Of a stretch of 64,000 nt of DNA, positions 18,011 to 27,029 are shown one piece after another. Below the pieces are notes generated by a model. That model ran no database searches. It saw only the letters and a program-made list of their open reading frames with translations, and had not been told where the DNA came from. The stretch covers positions 3,510,724 through 3,574,723 of the forward strand of contig CP096136.1 in the NCBI GenBank assembly GCA_023213215.1, written 5' to 3'. Position numbers and translations under genes: made by a program. Each line of letters begins with the position of its first letter. Within the stretch, counting starts at the first letter, position 1. This DNA is from Flavobacterium sp. JAD_PAG50586_2. Its GTDB lineage: Bacteria; Bacteroidota; Bacteroidia; Flavobacteriales; Flavobacteriaceae.

Positions 18011-18396
18011 CGTATTTAAAGTGGTTCTAAACCTATTTTAATACGTCCACCTACGTATTTAAAGTGGTTCCTAACGTATTTTAATACGTACTCCAACGTA
18101 TTTAAAGTGGTTCCTAACCTATTTTAATACGTCTCCCTACGTATTTAAAGTGGTTCCTAACCTATTTTAATACGTCCACCTACGTATTTAAAGTGGTTCC
18201 TGACGTATTTTAATACGTACTCAACGCATTTAAAGTGGTTCCTGAAGTATTTTAATACGCACTCCAACCTATTTAAAGTGGTTCCTGACGTATTTTAATA
18301 CATACTCCAACCTAATTTAAAGTGGTTCCTGACGTATTTTAATACGTACTCCAACGTATTTAAAGTGGTTTCTAACTTATTTTAATAGGTATAGAT
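18011..18396. repeat. Nine-copy 43-bp tandem array of interlocking hairpins
   Basis: Units start at 18011, 18054, 18097, 18140, 18183, 18225, 18268, 18311 and 18355; lengths are 43 bases except 42, 44 and the last. Each begins CGTATTTAAAGTGGTTCC and contains TATTTTAATACG. The first ten bases pair with TTTTAATACG 15 bases on in the same unit, and the AATACGT end also pairs with the ACGTATT start of the next unit across about 6 bases. The period is not a multiple of three and stops occur in every frame, so it is non-coding. There are no unique spacers, so it is not CRISPR. Confidence 0.9.
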
Positions 18397-18561
18397 GCTA
18401 TTATAAGTGGTTCCAGGTATTATTCAATACTATGCCTGTTTAGGATTTTCTTCTCAGGTGCTTTTATTTAAATGGAAAAACTATAACAATTCAGAAAAAT
18501 GCTATAACACGAAGCTATTTCAATCATTGCAACTTTGTACTGTACAAAAGAAATAAAAACA

Positions 18562-18714
18562 ATGTCAAATTTTTTATATACCGTCGCAATAGTCCTCCTT
18601 ATACTTTGGGCGTTAGGTTTCTTCCTTTATAACACGGGCGCTGCGATTCATATCCTCATATTGGTAGCTGCTATTGCAGTTTTTGTTGACATTACCAAAA
18701 CAGAAAAAGTGTAA
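18562..18714 (+). CDS. Lmo0937 family small membrane protein
   Basis: A 50-residue protein, MSNFLYTVAIVLLILWALGF and onward, with two membrane spans (about 4-22 and 27-42) separated by YNTGAAIH. The aromatic-rich first helix, the Gly-rich turn and the IHILILVAAIAV second helix match the Lmo0937 family (DUF5670) of tiny stress-related membrane proteins of unknown function. ATG 18562 to TAA 18712. It is followed 47 bases later by the beta-barrel gene on the same strand. Confidence 0.75.
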   Translation: MSNFLYTVAIVLLILWALGFFLYNTGAAIHILILVAAIAVFVDITKTEKV

Positions 18715-18761
18715 ATTAACTACACTTCTTAAATTCTAAATCTAATTAAATACTAAATACC

Positions 18762-19331
18762 ATGAAAACGATTGTAAGAAACTCAGTAAAATTAGCCGTA
18801 GTTGCCCTATGTCTATTAGGTTCTGTCAAGACCTCTGCACAAGAAACGATGACAACAACAAGTTCAGCAACAGAAAATTATGACCAAGGCTGGAGATTAG
18901 GATTTGGACTTAGTGGCGGCGTTCCATTAAACGCAGAACCTTATGAATGGAATCTTGGAGGAGATGTTAGGCTTCAATATGATTTATCCACAAAATACTC
19001 TCTAACATTTACTACTGGTTTTAACAATTTCTTCATCAATGGCGATGACAATGATTTTGGATATATTCCTGTAAAAGGTGGATTTAAAGCCTTTGTTTTA
19101 AAAGACAAATTATATTTACTTGGAGAAGTTGGTGGAGCATTTGCCGTTACCAATGACTACGATCAGAGCTCAATACTACTTAGTCCAGGTGTAGGATATG
19201 CTAATAAATATTTTGACGCAAGTATACGATATGAACATTATACTAATTTTCCGAAATTGAATGATGACGGAACTACAGGAAAAGGATTGGGAATGATTGC
19301 TGTGAGACTTGCTTACGGATTTAGATTATAG
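18762..19331 (+). CDS. Outer membrane beta-barrel family protein
   Basis: A 189-residue exported protein. Residues 1-27 (MKTIVRNSVKLAVVALCLLG...TSA, cut before Q) form a signal peptide. The rest shows alternating polar and aromatic strands (WRLGFGLSGGVPLN, LRLQYDLS-type repeats, YSLTFTTGFNNFF) and ends in RLAYGFRL, close to the aromatic C-terminal strand of small outer-membrane barrels (OmpW/OprF-like porin families). No specific substrate can be inferred. Its strong terminator at 19360 ends the transcript. Confidence 0.72.
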   Translation: MKTIVRNSVKLAVVALCLLGSVKTSAQETMTTTSSATENYDQGWRLGFGLSGGVPLNAEPYEWNLGGDVRLQYDLSTKYSLTFTTGFNNFFINGDDNDFGYIPVKGGFKAFVLKDKLYLLGEVGGAFAVTNDYDQSSILLSPGVGYANKYFDASIRYEHYTNFPKLNDDGTTGKGLGMIAVRLAYGFRL

Positions 19332-19359
19332 GACTTTGTTCTACAGCTAAGTAAGCAGG

Positions 19360-19393
19360 AAAAAAGGGCTAACAAATTTGTTAGCCCTTTTTT
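19360..19393. terminator. Perfect bidirectional terminator
   Basis: Six A, GGGCTAACAAA, its exact complement TTTGTTAGCCC, and six T: a 17-bp perfect palindrome with no unpaired loop in the sequence. It serves both the barrel gene and convergent prfA. Confidence 0.9.
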
Positions 19394-19410
19394 ATTTATA
19401 AAATTTTTAT

Positions 19411-20484
19411 TTAGAAAACTTCGCTTTCCTTTAATTTCTCCATGTTGTTGACTAACTGAAGTTCGTCAACAAACTTTTGGATTTTCCCATTCATTACGCC
19501 ATCCATATCAAAAACATCCAATCCTATTCGGTGATCTGTTACACGGCCCTGAGCATAATTGTAAGTCCTGATTTTTGCCGAACGGTCACCTGAGCTTACC
19601 TGTGAGGTACGTTTTGTAGCATCTTCAGCCTGCTTTTTTGCCAATTCCTGTTCGTATAAACGCGAACGCAATACTTCAAGCGCTTTGTCTTTATTCTTAT
19701 GCTGTGATTTCTGGTCCTGGCATTGCGCCACCAAACCGGAAGGAATGTGCGTTAGACGAACAGCCGACTTGGTAGTATTTACAGATTGTCCTCCAGGTCC
19801 GGACGAACAGAAGAAATCTACACGGACATCATTCATATCAATCTGTACATCAAATTCTTCGGCTTCGGGTAAAACCATTACGGTTGCTGCAGAAGTGTGC
19901 ACACGACCTTGGGTTTCGGTTTGGGGAACACGTTGTACACGGTGAACTCCGGCTTCAAACTTTAGTGTTCCATAAACATCTTCACCTGTAACTTCAAAGA
20001 TTACCTCTTTGAATCCGCCCGAAGTTCCTTCATTCATATCAACAGTAGAAGTTCTCCAACCTCTTCCTTCACAGTATTTTGTATACATTCTATATAAATC
20101 CCCTGCAAAGATTGAGGCTTCGTCGCCACCTGTTCCGGCGCGGATTTCAACCATAACATTTTTAGCATCTTCAGGATCCTTAGGGATCAGCATAAACTTG
20201 ATTTCCTCTTCCAACTCCGGTAAACGGTCTTTGGCTTCATCTAACTGCATTTTGGCCATTTCAATCATTTCCGCATCAGAACCATCGGCAAGGATTTCAT
20301 TAGCCTCAGCTATGTTTCCTGTGATATTTATAAGTTCCTCACGTTTTTCCATCAAAGCTTTCAATCCTTTGTATTCCTGATTTAACTGTACATAACGCTT
20401 TTGATCCGAGATAATATCGGGTTGAATAATCAAATCCGAGATTTCATCGAAACGTTGTTTTACATATTGCAATCTTTCTAACAT
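19411..20484 (-). CDS. prfA: Peptide chain release factor 1
   Basis: A class I release factor that recognises UAA and UAG and triggers peptidyl-tRNA hydrolysis on the ribosome. The 357-residue length is standard. The GGQ loop is visible as [19 protein letters not shown] near residue 230, where Gln is the catalytic residue, and the domain 2 region [20 protein letters not shown] precedes it. It is a single gene, convergent with the barrel gene. A release factor 2 is excluded by the absence of the in-frame start shift and by length. Confidence 0.93.
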   Translation of the reverse strand: MLERLQYVKQRFDEISDLIIQPDIISDQKRYVQLNQEYKGLKALMEKREELINITGNIAEANEILADGSDAEMIEMAKMQLDEAKDRLPELEEEIKFMLIPKDPEDAKNVMVEIRAGTGGDEASIFAGDLYRMYTKYCEGRGWRTSTVDMNEGTSGGFKEVIFEVTGEDVYGTLKFEAGVHRVQRVPQTETQGRVHTSAATVMVLPEAEEFDVQIDMNDVRVDFFCSSGPGGQSVNTTKSAVRLTHIPSGLVAQCQDQKSQHKNKDKALEVLRSRLYEQELAKKQAEDATKRTSQVSSGDRSAKIRTYNYAQGRVTDHRIGLDVFDMDGVMNGKIQKFVDELQLVNNMEKLKESEVF

Positions 20485-20605
20485 AATGATTTCTTTATTT
20501 TCGAGTGCAAAAATAGTAAAAACTGTTCAATTTTTTGGGTTTTTAACCTTTCGTTTTTTGTGATAGATTTAGGGTTCAAAAATAGAATTTAGGATAATCG
20601 TTTGC

Positions 20606-20613
20606 TAATTTTG
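20606..20613 (+). promoter_or_regulatory. -7 box upstream of the ClC channel gene
   Basis: TAATTTTG matches TAnnTTTG and lies 21 bases before ATG 20635. Confidence 0.4.
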
Positions 20614-20634
20614 TAATTATACAATTTCCAACTC

Positions 20635-21908
20635 ATGTCTTTTACCCATCTCAGAAAAAATTTCCATTACATTTTCATTCAGAAATTATTCGTAGCCTCA
20701 ATCCTTATTGCGGTTCTTTCGTCATTTTTAGCCATATCGCTGAAACATACTACCGAGTATTTAGAAGATATTTTTTTGTTAAAGGCTGAAAATCAAAATC
20801 TATTTATATTCGTTTTCCCCATTGTTGGATTGTTTATCATCTATTTTTTAAGGCGTTACCTGTTTAAGGGCAAGGAAAATAAAGGAATCAAGGAAATCTT
20901 TGAAGAGACTAACTCCAAAAACAAAAGCCTGCCGCTATATAAAATCCCATCGCATTTTATCAATGGTTTATTTACCGTTGCTTTGGGTGGCTCAACCGGA
21001 ATTGAAGTTTCAACAGTAGTCTCTACTGCGGCTATTGGAGCGGCTACACACCGAAAGGACAATCTATTCAAGAAATATAAAACAGAATTGATATGCGCCG
21101 GAATTACGGCCGGAATTACCATTTTATTCAGCAGCCCTATTGCAGGTATTTTGTTTTCCATAGAAGTCATATCCAAAAAAACAAACAGGATTTTTTCTTT
21201 ACAAATGTTATTGCCCTTACAGTGGCTTCGGCTTTATTACTTTTGATTCGCGAAGAGCCACTGTTCGCTGTGACTATTACGAACTGGCATTTTTATGCTA
21301 TTCCATACTTTATTTTATTGGGAGTTTTAGCCGGAATCAATTCGGTTTTCCTAACCAAAATGGTTTTGTTTTTTAAATCTCAATTTGGTCGGATTAACAA
21401 TGATTATCATAGGATTTTTTTGGGCGCTTTGATTCTGAGCTCAGCAATATTCCTTTTTCCGCAATTGTATGGAGAGGGTTATCATGCTATGAAAGGCCTA
21501 TTCACACAAACCCATCCCAGTGTAAGTTTGGGATTTCTGGCAACTTTTATTGGAATTGTGCTTTTGAAACCTGTCGTGACTTCAGCAACTCTCGCTTCTG
21601 GTGGAGATGGTGGCGTATTTGCTCCCAGCCTTTTTATAGGAGCCTTTTTGGGATTGTTGGTGGCAACGGTTTTAAACAATTTTGATGCCGGTGTTATTCC
21701 AATAAATTTTATCATTATCGGAATGGCAGCTGTTTTAAGTGCCAGTATCCATGCGCCTTTTACTGCATTATTCCTGGTTTGTGGCATGACAAATGATTAT
21801 ACGCTATTCTTCCCTATTCTGATGGTTTGCCTTATAGCAAAATATACTTCAAAGATGATTTTCCCGTTTACGGTTTACACTTATGCTAATTCCACTCTCA
21901 AATCTTAA
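20635..21908 (+). pseudogene. ClC-family chloride channel/transporter, frameshifted
   Basis: A voltage-gated chloride channel family membrane protein, about 424 residues without CBS domains. The first part is open 20635-21246 (VALGGSTGIEVSTVVSTAAI holds the gating glutamate equivalent; SSPIAGILFSIEVI). The second part is open to 21908 in another frame (VIALTVASALLLL; ASGGDGGVFAPSLFIGA is the GxFxP-type chloride motif). One extra T in the T6 run at 21191-21196 joins them as NRIFFFTNVIALTV. It precedes the HPP gene by 3 bases, so they are likely co-transcribed. Confidence 0.87.
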
Positions 21909-21911
21909 TTT

Positions 21912-22508
21912 ATGCCCATTAAAAGGATAAAACGAGGCTATCGAAAAACAAGATACATTTTATATAAAGAAACCTTAATCAATTTCAGGGAACATTTTTG
22001 GGCCTTTGTTGGTTCATTTGTGGGTATTGGAGTTATTGCTTACCTGCAATCAAAAGCTTTACCACATTCGGATATCATTTATCTTATAGGATCCTTTGGT
22101 GCATCAAGTGTTTTGGTTTATGGCGTTATCCAGAGTCCGTTAGCGCAACCGCGAAACCTGATTGGTGGACATTTAGTTTCTGCACTAATTGGCGTAACGG
22201 TTCAAAAATTTGCTCCTGATGTTTTGTGGATTACGGCACCACTTGCGGTATCACTGTCCATTGTTTTTATGCAGATAACTAAAACACTGCATCCTCCTGG
22301 TGGAGCAACGGCTCTGATAGCTGTTACCGGTTCAGCCGAATTAAAAAATCTTGGTTATTGGTATGTGCTTTCTCCGGTTCTTGTAGGAAGTTTGATTTTA
22401 CTTGCAGTTGCGCTTTTTTCAATAATGTCACATCAAACAGGCAATATCCTGTTGGTAAAAAGTTTACTGAAATTAGAAAAAGAATCCCTTTTTTTCCAAA
22501 ATATCTGA
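21912..22508 (+). CDS. HPP family integral membrane protein
   Basis: A 198-residue membrane protein with four or five spans and the name-giving HPPGGATALIAV motif near residue 135. HPP proteins have been linked to nitrite transport in plastids and cyanobacteria, but bacterial roles are mostly unknown. It starts 3 bases after the ClC gene and its stop TGA overlaps the next ATG codon region at 22509, so ClC, HPP and the following lipoprotein form an operon. Pairing an anion channel with an HPP protein makes anion handling a reasonable guess. Confidence 0.85.
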   Translation: MPIKRIKRGYRKTRYILYKETLINFREHFWAFVGSFVGIGVIAYLQSKALPHSDIIYLIGSFGASSVLVYGVIQSPLAQPRNLIGGHLVSALIGVTVQKFAPDVLWITAPLAVSLSIVFMQITKTLHPPGGATALIAVTGSAELKNLGYWYVLSPVLVGSLILLAVALFSIMSHQTGNILLVKSLLKLEKESLFFQNI

Positions 22509-22553
22509 ATGATAAATAAGTTTGCTATTTTTACGTTATCTAAACCAAATTTT

Positions 22554-23039
22554 ATGAAATCAAATACTGTTTCCTTTCTTTCTGCTTTTGCATTACTATG
22601 TTTAGTTTCCTGTCAGGATAAATCGTCCAATAAATTTGAAAAGCTTCAAAAAATGGATTGGCTTGTTGGCACTTGGGAACAAAAACTTCCAGATGGAATT
22701 GTAACAGAAATCTGGGTAAAGGAAAACGATAGCACCTTTTCGGGAAAAAGCTATTTTGTTAAGGAAAAAGACACCATTCACTTAGAGACTATTGTGCTGA
22801 GTCAGAAAAATGAAAACCTGTTGTATATTCCAACCGTAGCCGGACAAAACAACGATGAGCCGGTAACTTTCAAATCTACTTCAGAAGCCGATAATACTTT
22901 TACTTTTGAAAATCCGGCGCATGATTATCCTCAAAAGATTATATATAAAAAAGTGAGCAGCGACCGTCTGATTGCCACCATTTCGGGGAAACAGCAAGGG
23001 AAACAAACCCAGGAAAGCTATCCAATGTCTAAAAAATAA
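22554..23039 (+). CDS. DUF6265 family lipoprotein
   Basis: An envelope lipoprotein of about 161 residues. I chose ATG 22554 over 22509 because it gives MKSNTVSFLSAFALLCLVSC, a complete lipoprotein signal with the cysteine at residue 20; the longer frame would add 15 hydrophilic residues in front. The domain contains MDWLVGTWEQKLPDGIVTEI and FENPAHDYPQKIIYK, the recurring features of DUF6265, a lipocalin-like family of unknown function. It is the last gene of the ClC-HPP operon. Confidence 0.75.
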   Translation: MKSNTVSFLSAFALLCLVSCQDKSSNKFEKLQKMDWLVGTWEQKLPDGIVTEIWVKENDSTFSGKSYFVKEKDTIHLETIVLSQKNENLLYIPTVAGQNNDEPVTFKSTSEADNTFTFENPAHDYPQKIIYKKVSSDRLIATISGKQQGKQTQESYPMSKK

Positions 23040-23056
23040 AATCATTGACATATATA

Positions 23057-23089
23057 AAAAGACTCGCCTATTTACTAAGCGAGTCTTTT
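23057..23089. terminator. Bidirectional terminator
   Basis: AAAAGACTCGC and GCGAGTCTTTT, an 11-bp perfect stem, between the DUF6265 stop and the HmuY stop on the other strand. Confidence 0.88.
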
Positions 23090-23110
23090 CGGTTATAACA
23101 AAAAACTAAA

Positions 23111-23728
23111 CTAGAAAGTCGTTGTACTGTTAGCCTGATAAACAAACTTAAAAGTAAAATATCTTGACATGGAAGTTGCATCGGGTGTTGCCGGTGCATC
23201 TTTGTAATAGCTCAGGATTTCAAATTTGGCATATTTCCCGTTATGTGTTTTTACCACAAATACCTTTCCGGCAATTGGGGAAATAATGTTGGTTGCCTGA
23301 TCATAAGAATACCAGCCATTTCCACTTCCTGTTGGTATAGCATAAGTGGCTGTTCCATCTTGTGCAAAGGTTGATGCGGCTGGGAAAGTAGTTACATTTG
23401 CCAAAGTGCTGGTAACGATGCTGATTGCTCCTGCACCAGTCCTTGTTGGTTCATCTGTAATTCCAATTTCGTCCCCACCATTTACAATAATTGTAGTTCC
23501 GCGGAAGGCGATGTCCCAAGAATCATCTGTTACAATAGCATTTTGTGAAAAGCTGAATTTGGTAAAAGCACCACCAACTGGCTGTCCCTGTCCTCCGGTT
23601 TGAGGTGCGCTCAGGTTAGAAACGGTTTTGGTTTCCAAGGCTACTGCCTGGTTAGAATCATCATTGCTGCAAGAAGCAAGTCCTAGCGTTAAGGCTAAAA
23701 TCGAAAGTTTTAAAAAATTTGTTTTCAT
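23111..23728 (-). CDS. hmuY: HmuY family heme-binding lipoprotein
   Basis: A 205-residue lipoprotein. MKTNFLKLSILALTLGLASC is the signal, followed by an acidic SNDDSN export region. SQNAIVTDDSWDIAFRGTTI and VNGG near residues 62-85 are the HmuY signature; HmuY binds heme at the cell surface and hands it to a TonB receptor. The gene follows the TonB receptor by 36 bases on the same strand, the HmuR-HmuY arrangement in reverse order. Heme as the ligand is inferred from family and neighbour; the axial histidines used by the Porphyromonas protein are not evident. Confidence 0.8.
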   Translation of the reverse strand: MKTNFLKLSILALTLGLASCSNDDSNQAVALETKTVSNLSAPQTGGQGQPVGGAFTKFSFSQNAIVTDDSWDIAFRGTTIIVNGGDEIGITDEPTRTGAGAISIVTSTLANVTTFPAASTFAQDGTATYAIPTGSGNGWYSYDQATNIISPIAGKVFVVKTHNGKYAKFEILSYYKDAPATPDATSMSRYFTFKFVYQANSTTTF

Positions 23729-23764
23729 AAGAAAGGATTTAAAATATATAAATAAAATAATTAG

Positions 23765-25840
23765 TTAAAAATTGAATTGGAGTTTTACGAAAACCTGCCT
23801 GCCGGGAATGTTGCTTATTTCCTGTGGATTGGTAAAATCGAAAAGATTATTGGCACCTACCTGAACCGTTAATTTGTCTTTAAATGATTTGGATAACGAT
23901 AAATTGGTAATGAAATATTCATTTACAAAATCATCATAGATGTCTAAAATCTGATTACTGTTGGTATCAAACAATCCGAATTTGCTGCGATAAATTACTC
24001 TCAGATTAATATCTGTTTTGAGTTTTGGAATGGTAAAGAAAAACTTAATATTTGCAATATGTTTTGAACGATTGAAAAGCCCAAAATAATCCGATTTTGA
24101 TAACTGAAATGATTCTAATGTTATTGGATCACGCGCAAAAACCTGACCATTTTCAATTGCTTTGATTACTGATTTGTCTTTCGCGATTAAGTATTGATAT
24201 CCAAATGAAACCTTGAAATCAGTAGTAAAATGGTAGCTTGCATTGTATTCAATTCCATAAGTAAAGATTTCATTGATATTGAAATAACTAAAAATGTTTT
24301 GGCCGTTTGTTTTCTGAGCCACTACACGCGTATCGATAAGATTTGTAATCGAGTTATAGAAAGCATTGGCGTCCATTCTTAGTTTTCCTTTATGGTAAAA
24401 AGTGCCCAAATTGAAATTAACGGAGCTCTCCGGTTTTAAAGGATCCGAAAAAGAGATTCCATCCACTCTGGAAAGCAATTGACCTTGAGATTCGAAATCA
24501 TTGAGCCTGGTTTCAGCAACATTATATCCTAAGACAGTGTAACCAACAGATGAATTTGTAAAATCAAAATAAAGCTGACGGAAATCCGGAGCCTTAAATC
24601 CGTAACCAAAAGAGGTCTTTAAGGATAAGCTTTTGGAAATTTTATAATTGGCTGCCAACTTTGGGCTCAATTGCGACTGAAATTGATTGTGTTTATCATA
24701 TCTGAATCCGGCCAAAATGTTTATTTTTTCTATTGGATTATAGTCATACTGCACAAAAAAGTACTGCGAATCAAATGCAGTTTTTTTATCGAAATAAGTT
24801 CTTCCGAGTACCTCGTGGTTTATACCGACACCAGTTGTCAGCTTGTTTTTATCAATGGTAAACGTTGTCCTCACTTCGGGGCGTATCAGCCATTGATTAT
24901 AGAAACTACTTTCAAAAAGTTGGCCATCGGAATTGTTTAAAAACTCGTCAGCTTTGTAATTTGTCGTATAAATTTCATAATCTGATTCTATTTTTGAATT
25001 CCATTTATGCTCTAACCTAAGCTGAGCATTCCATTCGTGTATTTTTGATTTTCCCTGATAGTTTTCATCTGTAATTATTGACTTATAATCTTGTTGTTGG
25101 TTGTAAAAACGCAATCCGGAAACCAATTTAAGTTTAGCTGAAAAATCATAATACAATCGGGTTTGAAATGTGGTATTATTGTAAGGCTCGACAGTTTGTA
25201 TAAAGGGTAAATTATTAAAATCATAGCCATCACTCGTATAATAATTACTAAAAAATGTACCCGAAAATTTATTCTTTTTCCAATTGATATTCCCGTTAAT
25301 GTCATGAGTATTAAATGTGGCAAAGCGCTCAGAAATGGCTCCTGAAAGGGTGTCGAACTTTGGTCTATAGGTGATGATATTAATGACTCCTCCTAAAGCT
25401 TCAGAACCATATAAAGCAGAAGAAGCTCCTTTTACAATTTCAATCCTGTCGATATTTCCAACACTAATTCGGGATACATCTAAAGTTCCTGCACTTCGCC
25501 CAACGAGCGGAACTCCATCAATTAGAATTAAGGTGTAAGCCGAATCCAAACCTTGTATCTGAACGCCTTCTCCTCCACCAAAATCAGGCACAGTAATTAT
25601 TCCGGTTTGCTCTGATAAAATTTCATTCAATTTTGTGACACCAGCCTTACTAATATCAGCAGATGTAATTATGGATGTTGGCAACGGTAAGGATGAAAGT
25701 TGTCTCTCAGTTCGAGTTGCAGTAATGAAAACCTCATTAAGTATTTCAGCTTTACTACTATCAATAGATTGAGATTGCTGAGCAAACACAGTACTTGATA
25801 AGCCTATCAACAATAAACGGTTAAACCTATTTAGAAACAT
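23765..25840 (-). CDS. TonB-dependent receptor, probably heme/hemoprotein
   Basis: A 691-residue outer-membrane receptor. After the signal peptide (to about residue 20) come the plug domain (EVFITATRTERQLSSLPLPT near 31, LILIDGVPLVGRSAG near 110, VKGASSALYGSEALGGVINI near 137) and a 22-strand barrel ending in VFVKLQFNF. It lacks the carboxypeptidase-like extension of SusC proteins. The co-transcribed HmuY gene points to heme uptake (HmuR-like). Its promoter shares one 23-bp inverted repeat with the divergent DUF6607 gene, suggesting metal-dependent repression. Confidence 0.85.
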   Translation of the reverse strand: MFLNRFNRLLLIGLSSTVFAQQSQSIDSSKAEILNEVFITATRTERQLSSLPLPTSIITSADISKAGVTKLNEILSEQTGIITVPDFGGGEGVQIQGLDSAYTLILIDGVPLVGRSAGTLDVSRISVGNIDRIEIVKGASSALYGSEALGGVINIITYRPKFDTLSGAISERFATFNTHDINGNINWKKNKFSGTFFSNYYTSDGYDFNNLPFIQTVEPYNNTTFQTRLYYDFSAKLKLVSGLRFYNQQQDYKSIITDENYQGKSKIHEWNAQLRLEHKWNSKIESDYEIYTTNYKADEFLNNSDGQLFESSFYNQWLIRPEVRTTFTIDKNKLTTGVGINHEVLGRTYFDKKTAFDSQYFFVQYDYNPIEKINILAGFRYDKHNQFQSQLSPKLAANYKISKSLSLKTSFGYGFKAPDFRQLYFDFTNSSVGYTVLGYNVAETRLNDFESQGQLLSRVDGISFSDPLKPESSVNFNLGTFYHKGKLRMDANAFYNSITNLIDTRVVAQKTNGQNIFSYFNINEIFTYGIEYNASYHFTTDFKVSFGYQYLIAKDKSVIKAIENGQVFARDPITLESFQLSKSDYFGLFNRSKHIANIKFFFTIPKLKTDINLRVIYRSKFGLFDTNSNQILDIYDDFVNEYFITNLSLSKSFKDKLTVQVGANNLFDFTNPQEISNIPGRQVFVKLQFNF

Positions 25841-25858
25841 TCTTAATAATTATTTCTG

Positions 25859-25866
25859 CAAATATA
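25859..25866 (-). promoter_or_regulatory. -7 box of the heme-receptor operon
   Basis: TATATTTG on the minus strand, 5 bases from the shared inverted repeat at 25871-25893. Confidence 0.5.
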
Positions 25867-25870
25867 TATG

Positions 25871-25893
25871 TTATTTTTAATTGTTCTAAATAA
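25871..25893. promoter_or_regulatory. Predicted iron-region operator, shared by divergent promoters
   Basis: TTATTTT, nine bases, TAAATAA: one of five copies of this 7-9-7 inverted repeat in the region. It lies between the -7 boxes of the heme-receptor gene and DUF6607, where it would cover both -33 regions. Confidence 0.6.
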
Positions 25894-25899
25894 ATATAA

Positions 25900-25907
25900 T
25901 ATATTTG
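25900..25907 (+). promoter_or_regulatory. -7 box of the DUF6607 gene
   Basis: TATATTTG, with TTG at 25881-25883 (16 bases upstream) inside the predicted operator. Confidence 0.55.
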
Positions 25908-25938
25908 CGAAAGAAATTTATACTTAAAATATAACCTT

Positions 25939-26853
25939 ATGAAAATCAAAACACTTCTATTTTCAGCATCAGTAATGCTGGTTGGGATGAGTGCAAAGAG
26001 CCAGGATTCCAAAAAACAACAGGACATTAAATCGATTAAATCAATGTGTGGCTGCTATGAAATAAAATTCAATTTTGCCGAGACTTTCAGTTATTCTAAA
26101 GACACAGCCAAATACAAACCATCAGCAACAAAGCACGATTATGGGTTGGAATGGGTTGAATTAGTCGAAGACCAACCTAACAAATTGGTATTGCAGCATT
26201 TGTTAATTATTGGTAAAACCGAAGATGATATTGTAAAACACTGGCGCCAGGATTGGTTATATGAAAACACAGATCAGTATTCATTCTTTAAGGACAAAAC
26301 CTGGAAGTACAAAAAATTGGCCGCTAAAGATGTAAAAGGACAATGGACACAGAAAGTGTATCAGGTTGATGATAGTCCGAGATACGATGGAAGTGCAAGT
26401 TGGGTGCACGTTGACGGAAGTGACTATTGGAAAAACACCGCTGATGCGCCACTTCCGAGAAGAGAATATACCAAACGCGACGATTACAATGTGCTGAAAA
26501 GAAGAAACATCCACGAAATAACAAAATACGGTTGGCTGCATGAGCAGGACAATGACAAATTAGTACGTGATGAAAAAGGAAATGATGTTTTGTTAGCACA
26601 AGAAAAAGGACTTGATGTTTACACTAAAGTTGATGACAGCAAATGTAAAGCCGCACAAGATTACTGGAAGAAAAATGGAGAGCTCTGGAAAAAAGTAAGA
26701 GCAAAATGGGCGAAAGTATATGCAGCCAACAAAGATCTGACTTTACTGAAAAAGGTAGACGGCAAGAATATCTATGATTTCTTTTTCGACCTAAAACCAA
26801 CAGCAACACAGGAAGAAGTAGATAACATCATCGATAGTTTTATTGTTAAATAG
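25939..26853 (+). CDS. DUF6607 family exported protein
   Basis: A 304-residue protein with a signal peptide (MKIKTLLFSASVMLVGMSAK, cut before SQ). The body contains IKSMCGCYEIKFNFAETFSY near 34 with a CxC pair, DWLYENTDQYSFFKDKTWKY, and YKKL...VKGQWTQKVYQVDDSPRYDG, the recurrent sequence of DUF6607. It has many Trp and His residues (HWRQDW, SWVHVDG, YGWLHEQDND). No function is known. Its divergent placement and shared operator with a heme receptor suggest that it is part of the iron response. Confidence 0.8.
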   Translation: MKIKTLLFSASVMLVGMSAKSQDSKKQQDIKSIKSMCGCYEIKFNFAETFSYSKDTAKYKPSATKHDYGLEWVELVEDQPNKLVLQHLLIIGKTEDDIVKHWRQDWLYENTDQYSFFKDKTWKYKKLAAKDVKGQWTQKVYQVDDSPRYDGSASWVHVDGSDYWKNTADAPLPRREYTKRDDYNVLKRRNIHEITKYGWLHEQDNDKLVRDEKGNDVLLAQEKGLDVYTKVDDSKCKAAQDYWKKNGELWKKVRAKWAKVYAANKDLTLLKKVDGKNIYDFFFDLKPTATQEEVDNIIDSFIVK

Positions 26854-26878
26854 ATTATTTGTCTAAAAAGATAAAAGA

Positions 26879-26907
26879 CCTCACTCCTTCCATAGTGAGG
26901 TTTTTTT
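26879..26907 (+). terminator. Rho-independent terminator of DUF6607
   Basis: CCTCACT, eight-base loop, AGTGAGG, then seven T. Confidence 0.85.
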
Positions 26908-26944
26908 ATTTATAAACATTGGAGAATGAATTTGTTAAAAAATA

Positions 26945-26967
26945 TTATTCATATTAAGTCTAAATAA
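26945..26967. promoter_or_regulatory. Predicted iron-region operator, upstream copy at siderophore receptor 1
   Basis: TTATTCA, nine bases, TAAATAA. It ends 3 bases before the TTG -33 element at 26971. Confidence 0.6.
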
Positions 26968-26970
26968 ATT

Positions 26971-26999
26971 TTGTAAATATAATTCAACCGTTATATTTG
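26971..26999 (+). promoter_or_regulatory. Promoter of siderophore receptor 1
   Basis: TTG at 26971-26973, 18 bases, TATATTTG at 26992-26999: a full match to the Bacteroidota promoter TTG-N17-23-TAnnTTTG. Confidence 0.75.
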
Positions 27000-27004
27000 C
27001 ATTA

Positions 27005-27027
27005 TTATTTTTAATTAATCTAAATAA
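27005..27027. promoter_or_regulatory. Predicted iron-region operator, downstream copy at siderophore receptor 1
   Basis: TTATTTT, nine bases, TAAATAA, placed 5 bases after the -7 box and ending 2 bases before ATG 27030, so a bound protein would cover the transcription start. Confidence 0.62.
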
Positions 27028-27029
27028 GA

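Noticed and set aside
18011..18396. 43-bp array as a CRISPR locus
   Set aside because: The repeats touch each other with no unique spacers, and no cas gene is present.
19360..19393. Perfect 34-base palindrome as an operator
   Set aside because: A and T runs at the ends and position between two convergent stops make it a bidirectional terminator.
22509..22553. Upstream ATG for the DUF6265 lipoprotein
   Set aside because: It would put 15 extra residues before a complete lipoprotein signal beginning at 22554.
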